From NCBI GenBank assembly GCA_028565635.1, contig JAOXYB010026401.1, positions 1 through 31,766 on the forward strand: a stretch of 31,766 nucleotides of DNA, given 5' to 3'. Positions 10,601 to 20,707 of this stretch are shown here, one piece after another. A program made the position numbers and the translations under genes. This stretch comes from Phoronis ovalis. Lineage: Eukaryota > Phoronida > Phoronidae. Every line of letters begins with the position of its first letter. The first letter of the stretch is position 1. The notes under the pieces were generated by a model. It did not search any database and was not told the DNA's origin. It saw only the letters and a list, made by a program, of their open reading frames with translations.

Positions 10601-10745
10601 CATATTCTGCAAATACAGGATCATAGAAGTCATTATCATGGGCTAACTCAATAGCTTCCACATCAAAGTGTTTCAAAGTTGGTGCAAGCTGGATAGTTTG
10701 TTCTGCTCCTTTACTATCGACCCCACTAGTCCAGACTGTACTCAT
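6800..10745 (-). CDS. SLC6 family Na+/Cl- dependent transporter, amino-acid type (complete, 4 exons)
   Basis: Exons 10441-10745, 9085-10046, 8165-8368 and 6800-7629 join in frame to 766 residues plus stop. All introns are GT-AG. An in-frame TGA three codons upstream supports the ATG. The protein is a plasma-membrane symporter of the LeuT fold with 12 membrane segments, intracellular ends, and a large glycosylated loop between TM3 and TM4. Landmarks are the family signature [19 protein letters not shown] (residues 88-106), the TM6 motif [16 protein letters not shown] (358-373), and [11 protein letters not shown] after TM12. Gly89, where monoamine transporters have Asp, points to an amino-acid substrate. 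Gln354 and Ser358 fit the chloride-site pattern. It most resembles the glycine/proline/SLC6A14 branch; the substrate is not proven. The C-terminal tail of about 100 residues is polar and Ser/Asn-rich. Confidence 0.95.
8165..8368 (-). CDS. SLC6 exon 3: loop 4b, TM8 and start of TM9
   Basis: Residues 424-490. It opens with [16 protein letters not shown] (extracellular loop 4) and continues into TM8, [13 protein letters not shown], whose D-S pair lies in the second sodium site in this family. Two candidate donors overlap near 8161-8165. Only the one at 8164 (TGCA|GTACGT) keeps frame with exon 4. Confidence 0.93.
8750..9060. repeat. Interspersed repeat in SLC6 intron 2 with ATGGCGGC-like motifs
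   Basis: AATCCAAAATGGCGGCCAT (near 8836) and GAATCCAAAATGGCTGCC (near 8978) are two copies of one motif about 140 bp apart, with a small hairpin AAGATGGGGCCATCTT between them. The surrounding text differs from the other intron sequence and looks like a transposon fragment. AAAATGGCGGC also resembles a YY1 site; whether it is used is unknown. Confidence 0.4.
9085..10046 (-). CDS. SLC6 exon 2: TM1b to TM7
   Basis: Residues 103-422. The acceptor TTTTTTTAG ends at 10047 and the donor is GAAG|GTGAGC at 9084. It holds TM2 ([15 protein letters not shown]), TM3, extracellular loop 2 of roughly 100 residues with several cysteines and sequons at Asn214, Asn231 and Asn239, then TM4-TM5, TM6 with the unwound LSQGG, and TM7. 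One uninterrupted 320-codon exon carries most of the transport core. Confidence 0.95.
10441..10745 (-). CDS. SLC6 exon 1: cytoplasmic N-terminus and TM1a
   Basis: Residues 1-101. A 77-residue acidic cytoplasmic tail is followed by [15 protein letters not shown] and the Na+-binding unwound GLGN of TM1. The donor is TACAG|GTGCAT at 10440 (phase 2), which splits Arg102. Confidence 0.93.
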
Positions 10746-11035
10746 TTTATTTGCTCACACACTCACAGTATGCAGCAAAAAGGGTAATGTGCGTTTGATA
10801 ACTTCATTCACAAGTTGTACCAGATGACATTACGCAAATAGTCGTCGTGGGTGCACGTTGAAATAAAAAACGCAGCGTTACAAGAAGAATTTATTGTAAC
10901 TAATGCACTACGTACATATGCGGTGACCATGTAGATTACAAACTAGCTATCAGAATATCCATGACAAAATCGGTTCATGTCTTAAAACAGTCAGTCTGGC
11001 CACAAAGTTGACGCAACAATGGTTTCGATTGTCTA
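10746..11035 (-). promoter_or_regulatory. Presumed 5' flank and promoter of the SLC6 gene
   Basis: About 290 bp between the SLC6 start codon and the left arm of the large inverted duplication. No convincing TATA box or initiator could be picked out. The role is assigned only from position. Confidence 0.3.
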
Positions 11036-11606
11036 GAAAAGACGGACGTCGTTGTGAATTTGAACTTCGCGCCATTTTCAAAGAAAACCGTACCTTTATG
11101 AAAAGTGCAAATAGTTTTTAAACGGTCGATACTTTTGATTTATAAATGGACGATAATGATAAAAGGATATTTGGTGCACAGTATTTCCAAAATTCCTGTT
11201 TTTTTGCCAAACTCGAAATTTTTGCAAGGGTTCACAAGTCAGAATTTCACCTTTGCTAAATGAAACCACGGGGAAAAAACTCCTTCATTCATACCGCTAT
11301 ATATTTCTGTCTCTTTTTAGGAAACGCATCATATTTTTTTCACCTTGTTGATTGATAAAATAGCTCATCTAAACAGTAGCGACCCGTTTCATCTTTGGAA
11401 ACAAGTGTTATGGCCTTCCACGCGAACACCACTTTTTCAGGCCTATTTGTGAATATTCTATTGCTGAAGAATTAGTATCAACGCATCATACAATATAACT
11501 TTTTTAATAGTTGGCTTAAATGTAGCCAATACCGATCTAAATCGAATGGTAAATAAAAATATATGTTACCGACTTACTTTTTGACTTTATCTAACCGTTG
11601 TTTTAC

Positions 11607-11644
11607 CTAGGATATATAAAATTCTAGAGTTTTATTTATCCTAG
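11607..11644. repeat. 38-bp palindromic micro-insertion, copy C
   Basis: CTAGGATATATAAAAT at one end, GTTTTATTTATCCTAG at the other, and TCTAGA at the centre. Flanked by GTTTTAC (11600-11606) and GTTTTGC (11645-11651), which are 7-bp repeats with one mismatch. The corresponding place in the right arm of the inverted duplication (near 15615-15630) lacks it. Confidence 0.75.
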
Positions 11645-11810
11645 GTTTTGCATTGCTTTCAATGAGAAATATTCTAAAATCGTAGTTGAAATTTCCCGAG
11701 AAATGATTTTTATGTGAAACCCATATACATTTTAGAGTTCTTAAAGTATTTTCAGTGAAATGAAAAAAAATATACAGTAACCAACTTGTTTATATAAGTT
11801 GTTAACCGTA

Positions 11811-11830
11811 TATTATTATTATTATTATTT
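11811..11830. repeat. ATT microsatellite
   Basis: About six ATT units in a row. Simple sequence. Confidence 0.8.
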
Positions 11831-12339
11831 ATACAAGTTATATAAGTTATTTTAAAACCGAAATATTATTCACATGTTGTTATGACGTCATTTTCGCGGT
11901 TTTATTTCTGTATTCATATATGGGTGTATAAAACACATTCGTAAATAAATGTATAAAAAAATAAATTATCAAGCGCAGACATGATTTCAAGTTTGAGCTG
12001 GAGATATTTGGAGCGATATCATATTTTTAACAACTTCCCGAAGTTTATTAATTACTGGTATTCACGCAATTTTTCTAGCGACTGTAACGGATTATGGGAG
12101 CTATTAAAAATACCAGTATACTGTCAGTCCTCCCCTGGTATACCGGACTTTGTGTATCTCAAGAAATACGAGAAACAAGTTGTATATACATCTATACTTG
12201 TTTCTTATACGATTTACAGATATTTCTGCAAACAACATTATAGTCTTCTTTCGGTTAACAACTATTTAACCGGATGTTATAGTTGGCAACCAAGGAAACA
12301 GTATGTGTCTGCGGAGCATAGTTTTACCCAAGTGGCTAT

Positions 12340-12425
12340 AGTGTGTCATTTTTATGTATTTGGAAATACTGTGCATCAGATATGCTTTTATCAATATCGT
12401 GCATTTATAAGCCAAAAGTGTTGAC
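12340..12425 (+). repeat. Third partial copy of the arm-end sequence
   Basis: TTTGGAAATACTGTGCATCAG and CGTGCATTTATAAGCC match 16617-16690 of the right arm in the same orientation, and 11100-11190 in the opposite one. A fragment of the outer arm therefore also lies inside the nest. Confidence 0.6.
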
Positions 12426-12435
12426 TTTACATAAC

Positions 12436-13290
12436 AATAACCAACTGATGTTACTGTAGGTTTCCGAGTTATGCTCCGACCGGATAACGTACTAAGTACT
12501 GGTTTGTGACAGCTACTCACATTTTTTCCGACGTCATCAGCTTAGCCTGTCAGGGAATTGCTGGGGAAACACAGAATCCTGAATTCCGTATACATAAATA
12601 TATACACACAAGCACTAGTTTATGTATTTAGAGGGATAGGGGTCATCAGACTATTCAGGTAGATAAAGCGGGGGCAAACTTATTTTCCTACAGGTGCGAA
12701 AGGGATATTTTATTTTCGTGCTGTGGGAATCATTGAATTTTATTTTGGTCGTGCAATGTGATAAACGTCATGTTTCATTTTCGTGTTATAGCGTCACATA
12801 ATTTTTTGTTTATGCAATAAGAGTATCATTTTTTATTTTTTTGCAATGAAATTGAACCCTCTTGCTTATCCCCTTTGTAGCTCCTCTAACGAAAATGCAT
12901 GGGTATGAATAGTCAAGGAACATAATCCGAACAATAATTTGCAGTATAATTATCTTCTTAGGACATGTTAGGAGTGTCCAATAGACTATTAATACTGCGT
13001 ACATATCAGCTGGTACATATACAACCTGTTTACATACAGCAATTATTGTTGAGGTGTGCAAGGGTTATCTTATTTTCGTGACCCACGATTGCAGGAATTT
13101 ATCATTTGTGATTCATGAAAAGGCAATATTATTTCCTTTAAGCGGTAGTCTCTACCCATTTCCCCCCTCAATGGCTCGTGATAACAGATATTTCTGACGT
13201 CATTTTACCGCGTCACAAACCTGTATGTTGTATACACAAAAGAGCATAACTCGGAAACCTGCAGTAAGGATAAGCATCACAGTTGTTCAC
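12436..13290. repeat. Inner inverted-repeat element
   Basis: About 100 bp at 12436-12535 is the reverse complement of 13192-13290. Shared blocks are GAGCATAACTCGGAAACCT, GTCACAAACC and GACGTCAT. The interior holds two related direct segments (near 12692 and 13052), each with TTATTTTCGTG. Open frames spanning the arms (12266-12520, 13225-13602) are not supported as genes. Confidence 0.65.
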
Positions 13291-13907
13291 ACGCACCACC
13301 GGTTACGCATGTACGTAATATTTTACGTCACAACGTGCACTTTTTATTATTACGTCCTCATTATTATCAACGATAGTGGCTTAAAACAGTGCTTACTGCT
13401 TCTAAATGGTTGCAGTTTATTAAGGATTATTTTATTTTATAGGACTATTTTGCTTTTCCTACATGATATCCAAGATATAAATCTATCAAAATTTGATACG
13501 ACTCCCCTCAAATCTGTACTGAAACGAAGCAGTCCTAAAACAACTGCATTGTACAATTTGAAAAGATTATTTTATAGTAACCGCATTCTATTTAGTATAT
13601 AAAACGTGTGATATATTTTGTATTAATATGCAGACATTGAGCGACATAGAGATTTCTTGAGCACAAAAATGACGTTTCACATCAACGGTTGCATAATTTG
13701 TGACCTCATGCCATATAACGCAACTACATATACCATTTGCAACTTTTTAGGTATTTTAATGATTTTTTCTGCTCATACGTGTAATAAATAATATAAGATA
13801 ATACAATAATAACATCTTGAGCGGAGGTTGGCTAGTACAGTGAAAATAGACAAAATAGCAAATTAGACTACTTCGGAGTACTGGTGCAAGAATTTTGCAA
13901 ACATGTC
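13291..13907. other. AT-rich spacer inside the repeat nest, nothing recognised
   Basis: No exon or RNA gene seen. The 125-codon open frame starting at 13225 begins in a repeat arm and has no recognisable domain. Confidence 0.35.
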
Positions 13908-14345
13908 ACGCATTTCCGTCAGTTTTTACATTTTCGAAATAAAATCCAAATAACAGGTGTTTTTACCATTTTTTTTTCTCCAAGAAGTCTCGTATCTTCT
14001 GTTTTAATCTTTCTGAGTAATAACTAATTTGTGTAGAAATAAATGTATGTCTCACATTTCCGTCATTTTATTTTATTGCAATAAGAGTATTTTGTATCAA
14101 TAATTTAGAAAACAATCTCCAGTTTTATTCTTTCTGAGTAATAACTAATTTGCGTAGAAATAAATGTATGTCTCACATTTCCGTCATTTTATACATTTAC
14201 AAAGTAAAATCCGGATAGCAGGTTTTTTATTATTTTTCCTCAAAACAAAATCTCGTATTTTATTGCAATACAACTATTTTTGAATCATAATTTAGAAAAC
14301 GATCTCCAGTTTTAAACTTTCTGAGTAATAAGTATTCTGCGTACA
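13908..14345. repeat. Tandem repeat, ~187-bp unit, three unequal copies
   Basis: CTTTCTGAGTAATAA occurs at 14009, 14130 and 14317, and CATTTCCGTCA at three places in step. The copy between 14130 and 14317 appears full length (187 bp). The preceding interval lacks about 66 bp, from TACATTTACAAAG to TCTCGTATT. The first copy lacks a different part (TTTATTGCAATA to ATCTCC). Each copy therefore carries its own deletion. Confidence 0.7.
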
Positions 14346-14934
14346 ACTGTGTCTTTGTTATTTATTACACTTCGTTGACACAGTGATCGTTTAATATAAT
14401 GGGTCTTTCCGAGATGTTCTGAACTCGTAGGGACTGTGTCTTGTATACGTTACTTACATTTTTTGAAATCGTAAATTCAATTCATCCAGACTTCATTTTC
14501 ACCAGAGAATCGTCGCGTATACGTCTCTGATAATTTCTGAATCGTACAGTGTATATTTACTTCATCGGAGCATGAACTCGGGTGTAAAAAAAAAGATATT
14601 CTTGCTCTCATATGACGGCCTCTTTACGTCCAACTAATATGTATTTGTACAAAAATTAGACAAATTAAGAAACAAGCCGTACTAAAAGTGGGAAGCAAAG
14701 TCAACGAGTTTTGTACTCAACAATTTTGAATCTCCAAAACAAACAAAAAGAGAATAATCTGCTTAACGTATCTTGCACATGTGGTACTGCTGACACCGGA
14801 GTTTGTCGCATGCAACAGCACTGATTTTTTCTTGTACCATACAATAAACATTATTTTATAGTCAATTTTGAAAGGTGATTTTATGCTCCACGTACCAAAA
14901 TGCAGGAAATAACACTTTAAAAAAAAAGATTTGA
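14346..14934. other. Noncoding spacer, nothing recognised
   Basis: AT-rich, no supported exon or RNA gene. Confidence 0.35.
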
Positions 14935-15060
14935 AGGGTCCTTAAGCCGGCTCCAGACCCACGCCGATTACGGGAGATGAAACATCCCTCCCGGACCCCC
15001 CTCCAACGCCGCTTTGTGGCGTGTGAGCTGCCTATATGGCGCACCCTTTATTCTAAAACA
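14935..15060 (-). repeat. GC-rich block, probable transposon fragment
   Basis: About 125 bp at visibly higher GC than the surroundings, with GGCTCCAGACCCACGCCG, CCCGGACCCCCCTCC and a hairpin ACGCC-GCTTTGT-GGCGT. A 60-codon minus-strand frame (14862-15044) crosses it but has no recognisable product. Confidence 0.4.
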
Positions 15061-15239
15061 CTATAAACGCACACCCCTTTTGAAAAAGTGTCTTACGGCA
15101 TTGAACAGATAGATAGGTCTGCGTCTCAGTGTTCTAAGCACACCAAATCTCATCGTTTTAATTAAATAGTTCTTTTTGTAGTTCTGATCTAAAAATAAGC
15201 AATTAAAATCAAATTGCAGAAATAAATACAACAGTCAGA

Positions 15240-16776
15240 TGCGTCGCCTAAAAGCGATAACATTAAAAAGAAAACGGATACCCCAGCGTTCGGTATATTC
15301 AAATCATTTACGGCTCAAACTTGAAATCGACATTTGTTCATTTTAAATTAATAAACAAGAATTTTTAACTTTTATATGCAAAAACACATTAAATAAACAA
15401 CGTTATACAAGAAACAGAAAACCCCCCGCGAAAACGACGTCATACCTACTTGTGAAAAATAAAACGGTTAATAATTTTTTAACAAGCTCGGTAACATTTA
15501 TTTTTAATTTTATTGGATAGATTTTAAGGAGTTTTAAAAGATAGATGAGTTTGAAAAAAATCTCATGAAACTACGGCTGCGATTTTAGCCCATTTCCCAT
15601 TGAAAAGAATGTAGAATTACCTAAAATAACGGTTCAAAAATCCCCAAAAGTAAGTCTGTAACCTATTTTTTTCTTTCTACCGTACAATTTGGTTTGTCAT
15701 TGGCTACATTTAAGCGCAGTATGAAAAAAATCTAATTTCTTTTTACGACTGTGAGTATTTTCTATGTCATGTTTTCTTGTCATGTCTTTTATGAATTCAG
15801 CTGTATATGCCCTGTGCTATATTTGTAGAATAAAACCGTTGTAGATAATATACGTATATAAAAATGGGAAGCTTTTGGAAAATCCGTGTATGCATTTATA
15901 AGTAACAAAGAATTGGTACATATTTATTATAATAAACATATCAAATTGATTTCAAGTAGTATTTACATTACCGGTTTTATTTTTATTTCACCTACCGTCA
16001 TGTATTAAATCGCTATAGTCTGCTTTGCGCCACAAGGGATCATATCTGTTCAAGTTACAGTATAGGATATTTTGCTGATTTTGTGCTCAACATACAGAAA
16101 AGGTATACACAATGGAGAATTTTTCTGTTCTTGAATAAGTAAATTAAATTTAAAAATAACTAAATTCAGACTACAGCAAAATATTTGTCGAATATGTTAA
16201 GCGCCATCAAAACAACGTGCGGATTGTTTATAATATTTAATAATTAATATCAGAAAACCACAAGCAAAAGAATAATTTCAACATGGCATCAATGCAATTG
16301 ATTTGTCACATTTAGGACAGCCGTAATTGTATACTACAAGGTCAGGGTATTTCTAGTTTAAAAATTTAACAAAATAATCAAAGTTCGTATTTGTGATAAG
16401 CCGCTTACGGAAACAAGTATACGATGTTATAAAAGCATAATTTTGAAAATAAATCGTAATCAACAATTATTAATAAATAATTAAAGCCGTTTTGCTACTC
16501 AAATTTATTTTCCAGTAACAGAATAACAAAATTGACCTGAAAAAGTGATGCTCGCGCAGAAGACCAAAACTTTTGAACACTTGTAAAAATTTCGTGTTGG
16601 CCAAAATAGCACATTTTTGGAAATAGAGTGCATCAGACATATTTTTATCATTATTGTGCATTTATAATACAAAAACGTCGACCGTTTAAAAGCTATTTGT
16701 ATTTTTGTTGTAAAGGCACGATTTTATTTGAAAATGGCGCGAAGCTCAAAATGCGCAAGGGCGTCCGCCTTTCCCG
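15240..16776 (+). repeat. Right arm of the ~5.7-kb inverted duplication
   Basis: Collinear reverse complement of 11036-12060. It is longer because it holds about 600 bp absent from the left arm (roughly 15760-16490), while the left arm has about 170 bp (near 11240-11410) missing here. The outer boundary is where GGCGTCCGCCTTTC stops matching, near 16776. No protein-coding capacity seen. Confidence 0.75.
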
Positions 16777-16912
16777 GGGAGTTGACTTCCATCCATAGTG
16801 ATACCGGGGGGCGCTGGTAAGGGTCTGTTTTTTTGGGGTCCTACGTATCTCTGCTGTCGCCTGTTTTGCAATTTTGATATATCTGTAAGCAGATTCATCG
16901 GGAAACTTACCC

Positions 16913-17245
16913 AGTTTGGTATCTTTACTGTTGATTATTTTATCTATATTTTGATGTCTCCACTGTCAACTTTTTTTGCTATAGGGTAAAATTTTCGATT
17001 TGCCTCATTTACTTGCCCATTTTCTGTGTTTAGTTCTTGACGAGCTGGCACATGCGCAGTAAGAATGTTTACTATCGACAAGATCTTTAAATAACTATTG
17101 GTATCTTAATGGACAAATTTGGTAATTTGGTATCTTTACTTTTAACACTTTTGCTTTTGGTATCTCTACCGCCAAGATTTTATCTTTTAATTGATATCGC
17201 TACCGACAGCATTTTTAGCTCGAATTAGGTATCGCTACTGAAAGA
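16913..17245. repeat. Degenerate ~30-bp tandem repeat, GGTATC type
   Basis: TTTGGTATCTTTACTGTTGA and variants (GGTATCTCTACCGCCAAGA, GATATCGCTACCGACAGCA, GGTATCGCTACTGAAAG) recur near 16914, 17098, 17127, 17156, 17190 and 17226. Most copies end in ATTTTATCT or ATTTTTAGCT. The spacing is 29-36 bp. Strongly diverged. Confidence 0.6.
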
Positions 17246-17296
17246 GTCTGGGAGTTCCAGCTTGACCCAAGGTGCAGGACCCCGGCAGGACCTCAG

Positions 17297-17490
17297 CTTT
17301 TCCCTTTTATTCGATTGAGAGGTTCAAAAAGGAAAAAATACAATACGAGTATTAAGAACGCATATTTCAGCCCGAATAAGGAAAAGGGAATTATTTCCGT
17401 TTTCTTTATTCGATTTTGATCTGAAAAAGAAAAAAATTCGGATCAAATCGAATAAGGAAAATATTCCTTTTCCCTTTTCGTATTTAAATA
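17297..17490. repeat. Palindromic element rich in CTTTTCCCTTTT / AAAAGGGAA
   Basis: GAATAAGGAAAAGGGAA (17374) to TTATTCGATTTTGATC is the reverse complement of GATCAAATCGAATAAGG to TTCCTTTTCCCTTTT (ending 17478), around a short loop. A further copy, CTTTTCCCTTTTATTCGATT, lies at 17298. It looks like a small foldback element. Confidence 0.6.
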
Positions 17491-19573
17491 GGGGTTCTTA
17501 TTATTTAATTCATTTGTTTGTAATTTTCTTTTTTTAGATATTATTGTACATGATCCACGCATCTGTTGTGCATTAGTTACGATAAATCCTAGTATAATTA
17601 TATAATCACAGTCGTATAACATTGATATTTTAACAAAACACACTTTAAAGTTAAGCAGGTGTCAACATATAAAAACAAGAAAATAATGTAAATAAATGTG
17701 TGTTTTGTCGTTTTCCACATTCCACTGTTTATCATTGTTAACAATAAAAGAAATGATAAAAATGCGACAGGTTAATCCCTTGATGCAGAGTCGCCATTTT
17801 TAAATTTAACTAGGACTAATAAATTAACTAGGAAATTCATTTTTAGGATGTTGCGTATTTCTGGTTCCGAGTATAAATTAAAATAAGAATGTGAGGAATG
17901 TACCCCCAATGTTTGACGTGATCAGCATGTTTTCCCTGTTATAAAATGCATATTAAACATGACTATATCAATTTCCATCTTATCTCCTCATGCGGCAGGA
18001 ATTTACTGCATCTAAACTAATTATATCAGCAACAATTTTGATAACACCATGTATCATTTCCGACTGTAGTTGCAAAAAGCAGAAAAAAATTTCAAGCAAA
18101 CGCCACAATTCTTCTTTGGGTAACGCGGGGTAACACGTAATAAAGATTCAAGGGCTGGAGTAGGGAAGTAATCATTTTCTTTTCTGGTCTAAAATGTTTT
18201 GTTAGCAGCTGTTGAAGATAAATGACTTACATTAGGGAGTTTTGCTGCTGTTAATATCTTGTGGCGTGACAAATGCCTAAAGTACATATCTGAATGGTTT
18301 TTTTAATTCTTTTAATGCAAAAAACGGATATATCACTCGATTCGAGAGTTATTAAGATAGAAACTATTACGTTTATCAAATTATATTAATAACAATAATT
18401 GTTCGACTGCAAGACGTCACGCAAACAATAATTCTTACTAGTCTAAGCATCAACCGTGCATAATGGATTCCTCATTAACAGATATACAATAATTAATGTC
18501 AAATTAGCGTAATCGCTATAAAATAATTATCATTCGTTTTCAGAGTTATTTTGACAATAACTAGCTTACAGAATAGGCTATATGATAGAGAAACGATTTT
18601 TTTTGAATTTAGAAAAAAGTAAGATCACTTTTTATAGAGCTGTTTCCTTACCCGTTGTTGTAAAGTAAGTATACTTCAGAATTAATAGTAATGTCATCGT
18701 TGTATCCAGTTAATCGTTCTCACAGAAAAAAAAACATCTTTCATTTTAAAACTGTATGTTCATTTTTACAAAGTTGTTGTCAAATTCTTTTTTTTTTTCA
18801 CTTAAGACAGCAGTATACTTTCGGATTTATTATATCCCTTGATTAGGCTGTAGCTCGAAGTCAAAATTATATTTAATATTTGAGAATTGTTGTAAATAAT
18901 ATTTCATTGCATTCGAGCACTTCACGGCTGTGTGAGGGGCAGAAAGGTAAACAACTGTAATACACAATTTATAAGTTTTAATACTTTAGTCCGGGACTTT
19001 AATATGTCACAGACAGCATGTTAAGGAACATCCGCTTCTAAGTTTTTCGGTTTCTACCCGGCCGTTTTTTTATATGAAGCTCACTATGTTATTTTTTGAG
19101 TTTTAAAATATATTTCTTTACGATCTTTGTAATGGAATCAAAATATGTCAAATTTCAAAACAATTTCCCTCAACACTTTAATTCCTTATTCCGCGGTAAA
19201 TGTATACATAGACTTTTTAACCCAAGATGAGATGTTTCAAAAGTCGAACAGGATTTCCTGCGCGAATTGTTATCATTCCGCGGTATTATCTTGTCAGCGA
19301 AATAATATTTATTCTTATATTTATAACTAAAATAAATGGGTCGTTTGCTTAATAACTTCACCAGTTTATTCATATCTGTCCAGGTAACTTATACTTGCTA
19401 GTTTCTTTTTGTTCGTCGCTTGACTAATTTTCTCCAGCAATCAGAAGTAGTACTGCTAGTAGGTTAATTGTAAGCTAAAAAACAAGGAACTAATTTCTTC
19501 AAAATCACATTTGGTACGGTATTCGTGGCATTGTAAGTTTTATTTGATTGTGCTCAGTCATAGATAATACGAG
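17491..19573. other. 2-kb noncoding stretch, nothing recognised
   Basis: AT-rich, several short open frames, none with splice sites or composition that I could support. AACTAGGA occurs twice near 17810-17840 but without the palindromic partner of the micro-insertions. Confidence 0.4.
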
Positions 19574-19710
19574 TAACTAGTATAAAGTGCATGCGTCTAC
19601 CACGACCCAGAAGTAAAGATAGTAGTTCGAATTTATACAGCTATTTCTATAGAAAAAAAGCGATTCTCTTGAATGCCCGTGGCAGACGCACACACTTCGC
19701 TCATTAGTTA
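19574..19710. repeat. Small palindromic MITE-like element
   Basis: The left end TAACTAGTATAAAGTGCATG with GCGTCTACCACG is the reverse complement, with mismatches, of the right end CGTGGCAGACGCACACACTT to CATTAGTTA. About 137 bp in total. No clear target duplication. Confidence 0.45.
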
Positions 19711-20187
19711 TTGGTATATTTTTACTACATTATTAAAATTTAACTAAAATTGAGATATTTGCTCTTAATTTGGCTAATTTTTGGATTGATTGTACTTAGA
19801 GGTGATTTTTGTAAGTCATTTTCAAATACCTTAATTTATTCTGTCCAATAAACACCTGTCATGTTCTATAACTTTCTAATCTTATTGCTAAGATAATTTC
19901 TTTATCGATACTATTGTTTCAAATGAAGAATTGAGATTTACTTGTGGTCAATTATCAATTTCTTAATCGCAATATAATCAGTCTGTCTAAAACCATTACA
20001 TTGATCATATTTTCAAAATATTTTTTTATTAATATTTTAGTTTGACGATATCTTTACTCAAGTGTAGGTAATCATAAAAAAGAAATAAAAAATATTAATT
20101 TTCCTTCCCCCAATGTTAAAATCTTTTTATAAACTCTTGTATTAAAATCGTTGCCTAGAAGCGCCATGTAAGCTTTTCAAAATCTAC
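19711..20187. other. Upstream flank of the secreted-peptide gene, nothing recognised
   Basis: AT-rich. A promoter or noncoding first exon for the gene at 20622 may lie here or further left, but none can be pointed out. Confidence 0.3.
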
Positions 20188-20621
20188 GTGATTGTTTATT
20201 TGTTTGTAAGACTATATACCGCGAAATTGATGTTGAACAAGTGTGGTTAACATCAAGTGACATCATTGTCTTCAACTAAAATTGAGAATACACAAAATAT
20301 TATTTTTTTCAGATAAAAAACGAGTCATGTTTAATTAGTGATTACTTATTTGATTGTAAGAGTATGTACCGGGAAATTGATTTTGAACAAGTATGGTTAA
20401 CATCAAATGACATCAATTCTTTCAACTAAAATTAAGAATACACAAAATGTTGTTATTCTTTTTTCAGGTAAAAGTGTCATGTTTAACTGGTGATTGTTTA
20501 TTTGTTTGTAAGAGTATATACCGCTAAACTGATTTTGAACAAGTGTGGTCAGCATCAATGTCTTTGAACTAAAATTGAGAATACACATATTATTATTTTT
20601 TTTTCAGGAAAAAAAACAGTC
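20188..20621 (+). repeat. Three tandem ~150-bp units, two ending in splice acceptor plus decoy ATG
   Basis: Units start with GTGATTGTTTATTTGTTTGT or a variant at 20188, 20338 and 20490. Each runs through TTGAACAAGTGTGGTTAACATCAA-like sequence to a pyrimidine-rich acceptor (CAG at about 20310-20312, 20465-20467 and 20605-20607) followed by a GTCATGTTTAA sequence. The first two such ATGs (20327, 20479) give only three or four codons before a stop. The third (20622) is the real start. The start-codon exon boundary has therefore been copied upstream in tandem. Confidence 0.75.
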
Positions 20622-20707
20622 ATGTTTAATTCAAGTAGTTTTATCTGTTTATTAATGGTTTTCACTCAGTGCTTTTACTGGATACACACTGCACCACCAG
20701 ATAACAG
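20622..20707 (+). CDS. Secreted peptide exon 1: signal peptide
   Basis: 28 codons plus two bases, with donor AACAG|GTAAAC at 20708. The acceptor TTTTTTTTTCAG (ending 20607) lies 14 bases before the ATG, so an untranslated exon further upstream is likely. Confidence 0.7.

Larger units (their letters stand above)
11036..12060 (-). repeat. Left arm of a ~5.7-kb inverted duplication
   Basis: Its reverse complement is collinear with 15240-16776. Matching blocks, in right-arm order, are GGCTCAAACTTGAAATCG, CCGCGAAAACGACGTCAT, AAAAGTAAGTCTGTAACC, CATTGGCTACATTTAAG, CCTGAAAAAGTGATGCTCGC, and TTTGAAAATGGCGCGAAG at the outer end. Identity is roughly 70-75% by eye with several large indels. It carries micro-palindrome C at 11607-11644 and an ATT run at 11811-11830. 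Confidence 0.75.

Noticed and set aside
11981-12424. 147-residue plus-strand frame
   Set aside because: Starts in one repeat arm and ends in another; composition is that of translated AT-rich DNA.
13225-13602. 125-residue plus-strand frame
   Set aside because: Begins in the inner inverted repeat and lacks any domain or splice context.
17805-17845. Two AACTAGGA copies that might be another micro-palindrome
   Set aside because: They are direct, not inverted, and no flanking duplication is present.
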